Assembly: GCA_943369755.1 (NCBI GenBank)
Contig: CALROG020000004.1
Coordinates: forward strand, 93,912-157,911
Length of the DNA: 64,000 nucleotides
From: CALROG01 sp943369755
Lineage (GTDB): Bacteria > Pseudomonadota > Gammaproteobacteria > Burkholderiales > Burkholderiaceae_C
Reading direction: 5' to 3'
Part shown: one piece after another, positions 36,733 through 46,659 of the stretch
Layout: each line of letters begins with the position of its first letter
How positions within the stretch are numbered: the first letter of the stretch is position 1
Made by a program: the position numbers and the translations under genes
The notes under the pieces: generated by a model
What the model was told of the DNA's origin: nothing
The model's input: the letters and a program-made list of their open reading frames with translations, nothing else
Databases searched by the model: none

Positions 36733-36741
36733 GCGAACGAA

Positions 36742-38999
<2,258 letters not shown>

Positions 39000-39019
39000 T
39001 CAACCCTCTTTGCGGCGCA

Positions 39020-40831
39020 GTGTCCAGATACTCCATTAATCCGTTCCAATTCCTGGTTGACGCTGCGCTTTTGTTGCTGGCGTGGATCATTGCGTTTTGG
39101 CTGAGGTTCAATTTGGAAGTGCCCCAGGAGTACCTGGAGCTTGCCTTTCAATCGGCCCCGATGGCCATTGCCGCCCAGCTACTGGCTTTGTTCGCAACCA
39201 ATGTCTACCGACAAGTCTGGCGCTACGTGGGGTTGCCGGAATTGCGGCGCCTTGGGGCCGCAATTCTGGTGGGGGCTGCGCTGGTAGCAGCCCTCGTATT
39301 GATGATGAGGTTTCCGGCGTTCCCGCGCTCGATACTGATTCTTCACCCCTTGGTCGCCATGTTGTTTCTAGGGGGTGTGCGTGCCGCCTGGCGCACCTTT
39401 GTTGAGAGTCAGGGCCACTCCGAAAAGGCTGCCCGCCGCCTGCTGATCATTGGCTCTGTGTCTGACGCCGCTGACGCGTTGCGGGCCTTGAAAGGTTCAC
39501 TACAGTGGCTCCCCGTGGGAATCCTTTCCCCTCTGGGAACAGACCGCGGCCGTTCGCTGCAGAACATCCCTGTGTTGGGAACTACAGCCTCCCTTGCAGA
39601 CGTGGCTCTGGCCACCGGTGCGGCTACGGCACTCGTGGCCAGTCCCCCTGGTTCGGATGAGCGACGCGAAGCACTGCTAAATGCCGCGGGTGCCGGTGTG
39701 ACGCTGCTCACCATGCCCCGCCCGGATGAGTGGCTGAAAACCGAGACCGCAGGCCCGCGCAAGATCGAACTGGAAGACTTGCTGGGGCGAACTCCGGTGC
39801 ATCTCGACGTTGCGGGTCTGGCCGATCTGTTTTCTGGCCAGACAGTGCTGGTCACCGGCGCGGGCGGCTCGATCGGCTCGGAGCTGTGCCGCCAGATTGC
39901 GCGCTTCGGTGTGTCGCGGCTGATTTGCGTTGACGTGTCCGAGTTCGGCGTCTACCAGCTCGAACAGGAGTTGCGCGAAGCGCACCCGCAGATGCACGGT
40001 GCCTACTACACCGCCAATGTGCGTGAGCCAGAGCGGCTGATGGCCATCGCGCAGCGGCACCGGCCTGCGGTGGTGTTCCATGCCGCGGCCTACAAGCATG
40101 TGCCGCTGATGGAAGAACTCAACGAAATCGAGGCGTTGCGCACCAATGTGCTGGGCACCCTGCATGCGGCGCGCGTGGCCGGGGCCTGCGGCGCACGGCG
40201 TTTCGTGATGATTTCTACCGACAAGGCAGTCAACCCCACCAACGTGATGGGTGCCAGCAAGCGGCTGGCCGAGCTGGTGGTGCAGGGCGTGGCGGCACAG
40301 TTTGCGCAAACTCAATACGTGTCGGTGCGCTTTGGCAACGTGCTGGGTTCCAGTGGCTCGGTGGTGCCATTGTTCACCGCCCAGATCGGCCGTGGCGGCC
40401 CGGTAACGGTAACGCACCCCGAGATCGTGCGCTACTTCATGACCATTCCCGAGGCGGCGCAACTGGTGCTGCAGGCCGGGCTGATGGGAAAGTCTGGCCA
40501 GATTTTTGTGCTGGACATGGGCGAGCCCGTAAAAATCGTGGAACTGGCGCGGATGTTGATTCGCCTGTCTGGCAAGACCGAGCAGGACATTCCAATTGCC
40601 TTTACCGGGCTGCGTCCCGGCGAAAAGCTCTATGAAGAGCTGCTGGCCAACGACGAAACCAGCGAGACCACGCCGCACCCCAAACTGCGGGTGGCCAAGA
40701 CTTCGGGCCAACAGGTGGTGGGCATTGACGCGGTGGTGCACTGGATTGCGCAGGCCGGCCCGGCGCCCGCCAGTGCCACCGTGCGCGAGTGGCTGCGCAG
40801 CCAGGTGCCAGAATACCTGGCCAGCTCGTAG
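39020..40831 (+). CDS. WbpM/PglF-like membrane nucleotide-sugar 4,6-dehydratase
   Basis: A 603-residue inner-membrane protein: about four N-terminal membrane segments (residues about 8-120), a first Rossmann-like region (residues about 140-240) and the catalytic dehydratase domain from about residue 280 with VTGAGGSIGSELCRQI and STDKAVNPTNVMGASK. Met in place of the usual active-site Tyr is the hallmark of WbpM/FlaA1-type large dehydratases. They convert UDP-GlcNAc to its 4-keto-6-deoxy form, feeding QuiNAc, FucNAc or bacillosamine. Start is GTG 39020, with SRYSINPFQFLVDA next. It likely makes the first sugar for the transferase at 27069. Confidence 0.92.
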   Translation: MSRYSINPFQFLVDAALLLLAWIIAFWLRFNLEVPQEYLELAFQSAPMAIAAQLLALFATNVYRQVWRYVGLPELRRLGAAILVGAALVAALVLMMRFPAFPRSILILHPLVAMLFLGGVRAAWRTFVESQGHSEKAARRLLIIGSVSDAADALRALKGSLQWLPVGILSPLGTDRGRSLQNIPVLGTTASLADVALATGAATALVASPPGSDERREALLNAAGAGVTLLTMPRPDEWLKTETAGPRKIELEDLLGRTPVHLDVAGLADLFSGQTVLVTGAGGSIGSELCRQIARFGVSRLICVDVSEFGVYQLEQELREAHPQMHGAYYTANVREPERLMAIAQRHRPAVVFHAAAYKHVPLMEELNEIEALRTNVLGTLHAARVAGACGARRFVMISTDKAVNPTNVMGASKRLAELVVQGVAAQFAQTQYVSVRFGNVLGSSGSVVPLFTAQIGRGGPVTVTHPEIVRYFMTIPEAAQLVLQAGLMGKSGQIFVLDMGEPVKIVELARMLIRLSGKTEQDIPIAFTGLRPGEKLYEELLANDETSETTPHPKLRVAKTSGQQVVGIDAVVHWIAQAGPAPASATVREWLRSQVPEYLASS

Positions 40832-40835
40832 TTCA

Positions 40836-40893
40836 GGCAAAAACGGGCTGTAGCCCGCACCGGAATTGCGCGAGCCACTATCAAATGTATAGC
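40836..40893 (-). repeat. 57-bp dispersed repeat, intergenic copy
   Basis: On the minus strand: head GCTATACATTTGATAGTGGC, core TCGCGC, tail GCGGGCTACAGCCCGTTTT. It fills the space between the convergent dehydratase and LON-domain genes and could double as a bidirectional hairpin. Confidence 0.8.
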
Positions 40894-40899
40894 AACTGA

Positions 40900-41532
40900 T
40901 TAACCGGTGATGCCGGTTCGGGCCAGTACGTCACTCACCAGCTCGAGCCGCACCAGCGGGTTGTCGAGCTCCATCAGGCGCTGCTTGAGCAGCACTGGCA
41001 GTGGGAGCAGTTCGCACCAGCGGTTGGCCACCCAGCCGCAGTCGTTCAGGTGCCAGGGTTGCTGCAGCGGCAATTGTTCGCCTGGCGCGGTGCGTTGCTG
41101 CAGCGTCTGGATCAGTTTGGCCAATGCATCGGCTGTGCCCTGCAGGTCGTCGGGAACCGCGACGACCTGGTCGTCATCCATTCGCTGCACATCGGCGACC
41201 CACAGGCCATGCTTGAGTTGCTCGCTAGCGGTGATGCGAAAGCGCTGGGTGCCGGTACAGCGGATCACCATCAGACCCGGTTGCGGGGTGTCGAAGGCGC
41301 TAATGGTAGCCAGCGTGCCAACGCCCGAAAACGCCTCGCGGCTGCCCGGGTGTCGCACTTCCCCGCCCTGTGTCAGCGAAACCACGCCAAACGGGGCCCC
41401 GGCCTTGTGGCATTTGCCGATCATGTCGAGGTAGCGAACCTCGAAAATCCGCAGTGGCAACACGCCTGCGGGAAACAGTACCGTGCCCAGCGGGAAAAGG
41501 GGCAACGATGAAAGCGTGAGGGCAGAAGACAT
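40900..41532 (-). CDS. LON substrate-binding domain protein
   Basis: A 210-residue cytoplasmic protein consisting only of the N-terminal substrate-binding domain of Lon-type proteases, without the ATPase or protease domains. The start LPLFPLGTVLFPAGVLPLRIFEVRYLDM is typical, with GTGTLATI-like and QPGLMVIRCTGTQRFRI segments following. Such stand-alone LON proteins are widespread and of unknown function. ATG 41532 was preferred to a TTG one codon upstream. It lies across 53 bases from the divergent yggT gene. Confidence 0.87.
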   Translation of the reverse strand: MSSALTLSSLPLFPLGTVLFPAGVLPLRIFEVRYLDMIGKCHKAGAPFGVVSLTQGGEVRHPGSREAFSGVGTLATISAFDTPQPGLMVIRCTGTQRFRITASEQLKHGLWVADVQRMDDDQVVAVPDDLQGTADALAKLIQTLQQRTAPGEQLPLQQPWHLNDCGWVANRWCELLPLPVLLKQRLMELDNPLVRLELVSDVLARTGITG

Positions 41533-41585
41533 CAAGACGACCGGTTCTGCCCGCTATCATCCCACGACCTGTTCAACCTCTACCC

Positions 41586-42134
41586 ATGCTCTACCAAATC
41601 ATTTCGTTTCTTCTGGACGTGGTCGTGGGCCTTCTGGGGGGGGCCTGCCTTCTGCGGCTTTACATGCAGGTACAACGTGTGCCGTTCGGCAACCCGATTG
41701 GTAGTTTTGTTTTTGCCGTGACCGACTGGCTGGTGTTGCCGTTGCGCCGCTTGCTGCCCGCGCTGGGCCGTTGGGACACGGCCAGTGTGGCCGCGGCCTT
41801 CCTGCTGCAACTGGCCCAGTACGGCGCGCTATGGCTGCTGGCGGGTGCGGCTACCGGTGCCGCAGTGCTACCGCTGATCGCGGCCTTTGGCTTGTTGCGG
41901 CTGGTGATATCGGGGCTGACGGGCCTGCTGATTGTTTATGCGGTCTTGTCCTGGGTGCAGTCCAACTCGCCGTTGGCCGACGTGATTGACCGGCTTTGCG
42001 CGCCACTGCTGCGACCCCTGCGACGGCTGATTCCGCTGGTGGGCGGGATTGACTTGTCGCCACTGGCGTTGCTTGTGATGCTGCAGATTGCAGCCATTGT
42101 GTTGAACGCCTTGCAGCGCACGCTTTTGCTTTGA
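41586..42134 (+). CDS. YggT-family integral membrane protein
   Basis: A 182-residue hydrophobic protein with two YGGT repeats: each holds a pair of membrane segments and a motif of the form FVFAVTDWLVLPLRRLLP (first) and LCAPLLRPLRRLIP (second). The family is found in most bacteria and chloroplasts; roles in membrane or division-related organisation have been suggested, but no activity is established. It is flanked by convergent accD, with 24 bases between stops. Confidence 0.88.
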   Translation: MLYQIISFLLDVVVGLLGGACLLRLYMQVQRVPFGNPIGSFVFAVTDWLVLPLRRLLPALGRWDTASVAAAFLLQLAQYGALWLLAGAATGAAVLPLIAAFGLLRLVISGLTGLLIVYAVLSWVQSNSPLADVIDRLCAPLLRPLRRLIPLVGGIDLSPLALLVMLQIAAIVLNALQRTLLL

Positions 42135-42158
42135 GCCCGGCGCGCTGGTGCGGCCGAC

Positions 42159-43031
42159 TCAATCCACCGCGTCGGCCGGCTGGCGTTGCAGCATGGCCAG
42201 CGTGCTGGCAATTGTCTTGCGCAGTTCGCGCCGATCGCAAATGAAGTCAATTGCGCCCTTGGTCTGCAGGAACTCGGCGCGCTGAAAGCCCTCGGGCAGT
42301 GTCACCCGAACAGTGGACTCGATCACCCGCGGCCCGGCGAATCCGATCAGTGCTTTTGGCTCTGCAATGACCACGTCACCTACAAACGCAAAGCCGGCGC
42401 TCACGCCGCCCATGGTCGGGTCTGTCAACACGCTGATGTAAGGCAAACCCTTCTTGGCCAATCGTGTCAATGAAGCATTGGTCTTGGCCATTTGCATCAG
42501 GCTTAGCAGGCCTTCTTGCATGCGTGCGCCGCCGGTCGCGGTGAAACAAATGAACGGCACTTTTTGTTCAATGGCAGATTCGACACCGCGCACAAAGCGC
42601 TCGCCGACCACGCTGCCCATGCTGCCGCCCATGAAGTCGAATTCGAAGCAAGCCGCCACCACACCGACGCTGTGGACCGCGCCGCCCATGACGATCAGTG
42701 CGTCGGTTTCGCCAGTATTCTCGAGCGCTTCCTTGAGGCGCTCCGGGTACTTGCGGCTGTCCTTGAACTTCAGCGCGTCAACCGGCAGCACTTCCTGGCC
42801 AATTTCATAGCGTCCTTCTGCGTCCAGAAAGGCGTCCAGCCGGGCGCGTGCGCCAATGCGGTGATGGTGGCTGCAGGTCGGGCAGACATTCTGGTTTTGT
42901 TCCAGATCAGTCTTGTAGAGCACGGTTTCGCAGCTCGGGCACTTGACCCACAGGCCTTCGGGCACCGTGCGGCGCTCCGTTGGGTCTGTCTGCAGGATCT
43001 TGGGCGGCAGAAGTTTTTCAAGCCAACTCAT
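42159..43031 (-). CDS. accD: Acetyl-CoA carboxylase carboxyltransferase subunit beta
   Basis: Forms malonyl-CoA with AccA, supplying the FabD reaction. The 290-residue product has a four-Cys zinc ribbon ([12 protein letters not shown] and [10 protein letters not shown]) and the carboxyltransferase crotonase-like core with [19 protein letters not shown] and the oxyanion-hole glycines. It follows trpA on the same strand after 30 bases; the trpF-trpB-trpA-accD order is standard in proteobacteria. Confidence 0.97.
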   Translation of the reverse strand: MSWLEKLLPPKILQTDPTERRTVPEGLWVKCPSCETVLYKTDLEQNQNVCPTCSHHHRIGARARLDAFLDAEGRYEIGQEVLPVDALKFKDSRKYPERLKEALENTGETDALIVMGGAVHSVGVVAACFEFDFMGGSMGSVVGERFVRGVESAIEQKVPFICFTATGGARMQEGLLSLMQMAKTNASLTRLAKKGLPYISVLTDPTMGGVSAGFAFVGDVVIAEPKALIGFAGPRVIESTVRVTLPEGFQRAEFLQTKGAIDFICDRRELRKTIASTLAMLQRQPADAVD

Positions 43032-43061
43032 GGAAAGCTCCTTTGATGGGGCAGGGCTGCA

Positions 43062-43871
43062 TTATGCGTCGAGTGCACTGCGGATTTCGCGCAGGAAGGC
43101 TGCCGCAGCGGGGCCTACCTTGTCACGGGGCTGGTCTTCAATGAGCTGGATGATGCGACTGCCTATGACGACTGCGTCAGCCACCCGCCCCACAGCCCGC
43201 GCGGTTTGCGCGTCGCGGATGCCAAAGCCCACGCCAACCGGAATGTCGATATGGGCGCGGATGCGCGGCAGCATCTTTTCGACGGCATCCGTATCCAGGT
43301 GGCCGGCACCGGTGACGCCTTTGAGCGAGACGTAGTACACGTAGCCGCTGGCCACCCGGGCTACCTGCTGCATGCGCGCATCGGTACTGGTGGGGGCCAA
43401 CAGGAAGATCAGGTCCAGGCCATGGGCTTTGAGCTTGCCGGCGAAGTCTTCGCACTCTTCGGGTGGGTAGTCGACGATCAAGACGCCATCCACGCCCGCA
43501 GTGGCAGCGTCGCGCACGAAGGCGTCGTGGCCATGCTTGAGGTCGTAGCGCTCCACCGGGTTGGCGTACCCCATCAGCACCACCGGGGTGGCGCTGTCGC
43601 GGGCACGAAACTCGCGCACCATGGCCAGTACCTGGGTGGTGCCGATACCCAGCGCCAGCGCTTTCTCGCCGGTCTTCTGGATCACCGGTCCGTCGGCCAT
43701 TGGGTCGGAAAACGGCACCCCCAATTCGATGATGTCGGCACCGGCTTCAACCATGGCATGCATCAGCTCGGGCGTGACGTCGGCAAAGGGGAAGCCTGCC
43801 GTTACATAGGGAATCAGGGCCTTGCGGCCCTGTGCCTCGAGCGCCTTCAACGTTGCTGCAATCCGGCTCAT
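43062..43871 (-). CDS. trpA: Tryptophan synthase alpha subunit
   Basis: Cleaves indole-3-glycerol phosphate to indole, passed to TrpB. The 269-residue TIM barrel has the signatures [20 protein letters not shown] with catalytic Asp and IPYVTAGFP with the Glu nearby (catalytic Glu in IELG). The ATG overlaps the trpB stop by four bases. An upstream extension of the frame into trpB is rejected. Confidence 0.97.
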   Translation of the reverse strand: MSRIAATLKALEAQGRKALIPYVTAGFPFADVTPELMHAMVEAGADIIELGVPFSDPMADGPVIQKTGEKALALGIGTTQVLAMVREFRARDSATPVVLMGYANPVERYDLKHGHDAFVRDAATAGVDGVLIVDYPPEECEDFAGKLKAHGLDLIFLLAPTSTDARMQQVARVASGYVYYVSLKGVTGAGHLDTDAVEKMLPRIRAHIDIPVGVGFGIRDAQTARAVGRVADAVVIGSRIIQLIEDQPRDKVGPAAAAFLREIRSALDA

Positions 43872-45136
43872 TTGATCACCCGAACCGGTTGTTCGCTGCC
43901 CTTGACCGACTGGCCCTGGCAACTGGGTCGGCAGTAGAAGTCTGCGTTGCTCAGGTCGGCGACGGTGCCGATGTCCTTGTCGCCGCGGCCCGAGAGATTG
44001 ACCAGGATGCTCTGGTCGGGGCGCATGGTTTTGGCGAGCTTCATGGCATAGGCCATGGCATGGCTGGATTCCAGGGCAGGAATGATGCCCTCGGTGCGGC
44101 AAAGGTAGTGGAAGGCGTCCAGCGCCTCCTTGTCTGTCACGCCTACATACTCGGCGCGGCCGATGTCCTTGAGCCAGGCGTGTTCGGGGCCCACGCCGGG
44201 GTAGTCCAGGCCCGCGCTAATGCTGTGGGTTTCGGTGATCTGGCCATTTTCGTCTTGCAGGATGTAGGTGCGGTTGCCATGCAGCACGCCGGGGCTGCCA
44301 CATTGCAGCGAGGCAGAATGCCTGCCGCTTTCCAGCCCTTCGCCTGCGGCCTCCACGCCGATCAGGCGGGTCTTCTCGTGCGGGATGTAAGGGTGAAAAA
44401 TCCCCATCGCGTTGCTGCCACCGCCCACGCAAGCCACGACCACATCAGGCTGGTTGCCGTTCAGGAATTCCGGCATCTGGGTCAGGCATTCTTCGCCAAT
44501 CACGCTCTGGAAATCGCGCACCATCATCGGGTAGGGGTGGGGGCCAGCCACCGTGCCGATGATGTAGAAGGTGTTTTCCACGTTGGTAACCCAGTCGCGC
44601 ATGGCTTCGTTCAACGCGTCTTTCAGGGTTTTACTGCCCGACTCCACGGGCACCACAGTGGCTCCCAGCAGCTTCATGCGGTAGACGTTGGGGCTTTGGC
44701 GTTTGACATCTTCACTGCCCATGTAAACCACACATTCCATCCCGTAGCGGGCACAAATGGTGGCGGTGGCCACGCCATGCTGGCCCGCACCGGTCTCGGC
44801 AATTACCCGGGGCTTGCCCATGCGTTTGGCCAGCATGGCCTGGCCGATGACGTTGTTGATCTTGTGGGCGCCAGTGTGGTTGAGGTCTTCGCGTTTGAGG
44901 TAGATCTGCGCACCGCCCATCTCGCTGCTGGTGCGCGCAGCGTGGTAGACGGGCGAGGGGCGGCCAACGAAATGCTTGAGCTCGTAGTGGAATTCGGCGA
45001 GAAACGCCGGGTCATGCTGATAGCGGGCATAGGCTTGGCGTAGCTGCGCGATGGCGTGGGTCAGCGTCTCGCTGACGAAGCTGCCGCCGTACTTCCCGAA
45101 GTGGCCTGTCGGGTCAGGTTGGTGGTATTCGTACAT
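43868..45136 (-). CDS. trpB: Tryptophan synthase beta subunit
   Basis: PLP enzyme joining indole and serine to tryptophan. The 422-residue protein has the PLP lysine in [21 protein letters not shown] and the phosphate-binding [10 protein letters not shown] loop. ATG 45136 ([14 protein letters not shown]) fits the family N terminus and overlaps the trpF end by 23 bases; an ATG at 45187 would add 17 unlikely residues. The end overlaps trpA. Confidence 0.97.
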   Translation of the reverse strand: MYEYHQPDPTGHFGKYGGSFVSETLTHAIAQLRQAYARYQHDPAFLAEFHYELKHFVGRPSPVYHAARTSSEMGGAQIYLKREDLNHTGAHKINNVIGQAMLAKRMGKPRVIAETGAGQHGVATATICARYGMECVVYMGSEDVKRQSPNVYRMKLLGATVVPVESGSKTLKDALNEAMRDWVTNVENTFYIIGTVAGPHPYPMMVRDFQSVIGEECLTQMPEFLNGNQPDVVVACVGGGSNAMGIFHPYIPHEKTRLIGVEAAGEGLESGRHSASLQCGSPGVLHGNRTYILQDENGQITETHSISAGLDYPGVGPEHAWLKDIGRAEYVGVTDKEALDAFHYLCRTEGIIPALESSHAMAYAMKLAKTMRPDQSILVNLSGRGDKDIGTVADLSNADFYCRPSCQGQSVKGSEQPVRVIK

Positions 45137-45815
45137 GGTGTCCTGCAAGTTGCGCGTCGGCCGCGCGAACGGCGGCGACGAATTCATGGATCTTGCGGGC
45201 GTCTTTGATGCCTTTGGCGGTCTCGACGCCCGAGCTCACATCAACGGCCAGCGTTGGGCAACGCGGCCGCACTTGCACGATGCCATCGGTCACGTTTGCA
45301 GGCGTGAGTCCACCAGACAAAACGAGGTGAGAGCTGACGTTTGCTGGAAGACGTGACCAATTGAATGTTTTTCCGCCGCCGCCGAAACCCTCGACATGGG
45401 CGTCGAGCAGGATGGCCTGGGCATTTGAATAGTCGGAGCAGAATTTTACCAAGTCGAACGGCGTGGTTTCATCCAGGGGAATGCGCGCCGCGCGCAGGAA
45501 GGGGCGGGCACCCTGGTGGGTCGCTGCCAGGCAGTCTGAGGGGCTTTCGTCGCCATGAAATTGGACGGTAGCCCCCGCCACTGCTGCGCAAGCCGCTATT
45601 ATTTTTGTAGCGGATTCATTGACGAACAAAAGCACCGGGGTCACGAAAGCCGGGAGCCGGCGCGCCAGCGCGGCGGCACGTGCGACGGACACATGGCGCG
45701 GGCTTTTGTCATACAGCACAAAACCCACGGCGTCGACGCCGGCCTCGACCGCGGCGTCAACGTCCTGCTCGCGGGTCAGGCCACAAATCTTGATGCGGGT
45801 GCGGATAAGGCTCAT
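45114..45815 (-). CDS. trpF: Phosphoribosylanthranilate isomerase
   Basis: Amadori rearrangement in tryptophan synthesis. The 233-residue barrel has the catalytic Cys in [31 protein letters not shown] and the catalytic Asp in [11 protein letters not shown], ending near [10 protein letters not shown]. Residues about 68-86 ([18 protein letters not shown]) are encoded by a copy of the 57-bp dispersed repeat (45556-45611), yet align with normal TrpF structure just before the QxHG motif. ATG 45815 overlaps the truA stop (ATGA). Confidence 0.95.
   Translation of the reverse strand: MSLIRTRIKICGLTREQDVDAAVEAGVDAVGFVLYDKSPRHVSVARAAALARRLPAFVTPVLLFVNESATKIIAACAAVAGATVQFHGDESPSDCLAATHQGARPFLRAARIPLDETTPFDLVKFCSDYSNAQAILLDAHVEGFGGGGKTFNWSRLPANVSSHLVLSGGLTPANVTDGIVQVRPRCPTLAVDVSSGVETAKGIKDARKIHEFVAAVRAADAQLAGHHVRIPPT
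45556..45611 (-). repeat. 57-bp dispersed repeat, copy inside trpF
   Basis: On the coding (minus) strand: head GCTACAAAAATAATAGCGGC, core TTGCGCA, degenerate tail GGGGGCTACCGTCCAATTT. The first 16 bases are identical to the copy at 63556. Confidence 0.8.
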
Positions 45816-46603
45816 GGCAGCCAATCATACGCAGCGGTACGCTCGGGCAGGCCCCATTTCGCGTCGTACAGCGGGCCGAGAAAGTACAGACCCTCGGGCG
45901 AGAAGGTCGGCGCGGCGGCGTCCCGGTTGCGCGCTGCCAGCACCTCGCGGATCCAGTCTGGCGGCTGCTGGCCCTGGCCGACGACCAGCAGACAACCCAT
46001 GATGTTGCGGATCATGTGGTGCAGAAAGGCATTGGCCTCGAATTCAAAGCGCCAGTAGGCACCGCGTTGGGTGATGGCAATGCGCTTGAGCGTTTTGACG
46101 GGCGTTTTGGCCTGGCAGGCCGAGGCGCGAAATGAGGTGAAGTCGTGCTCGCCCAGCAGCAATGTCGCGCCAGCGCGCATCGCGCCGCCATCCAGCGGTC
46201 GAAAGACCCAGCCGACCCGACCTTCTTCTACACCTGGCCTTACGACGGATTCCAACAGCACATAGGCGTAGCGCCGGGAGACTGCACTGGCTCTGGCATG
46301 GAAGTCCTGGGGCACAGGCTGGGCCCATTGAACCGAAATGTCACGCGGCAAAAACCGGTTGGTGCCTCGCACCCAAGAAGATGGCTCGCGCTGTAGCGCC
46401 GTGTCCAGATGAACGACTTGCATCAGCCCATGCACGCCGGCGTCGGTACGCCCGGCACAGACTGTGGAAACTGGGTGGGTGGTGAACTGAGCCAGCGCAG
46501 ACTCGAGCTGGTCTTGCACCGTGCGCCCTGAGCGCTGGCTTTGCCAGCCCTCGTAAGCCTGCCCGTTGTAGCTGATGCCCAGCGCGACGCGTTGCCGGCT
46601 CAT
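45812..46603 (-). CDS. truA: tRNA pseudouridine(38-40) synthase
   Basis: Makes pseudouridine at positions 38-40 of the tRNA anticodon stem. The 263-residue protein begins ALGISYNGQAYEGWQSQ, has the catalytic Asp in CAGRTDAGVHGL, ARASAVSRRYAYVL and the FLHHMIRNIMG segment. It lies between fimV and trpF as in Pseudomonas and other proteobacteria, and overlaps trpF by four bases. Confidence 0.97.
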   Translation of the reverse strand: MSRQRVALGISYNGQAYEGWQSQRSGRTVQDQLESALAQFTTHPVSTVCAGRTDAGVHGLMQVVHLDTALQREPSSWVRGTNRFLPRDISVQWAQPVPQDFHARASAVSRRYAYVLLESVVRPGVEEGRVGWVFRPLDGGAMRAGATLLLGEHDFTSFRASACQAKTPVKTLKRIAITQRGAYWRFEFEANAFLHHMIRNIMGCLLVVGQGQQPPDWIREVLAARNRDAAAPTFSPEGLYFLGPLYDAKWGLPERTAAYDWLP

Positions 46604-46659
46604 CTGCGATGCTCCTGGCTCACGTCAAGCAATACGTTTTCGGCACGCAGCCGCAGCGC

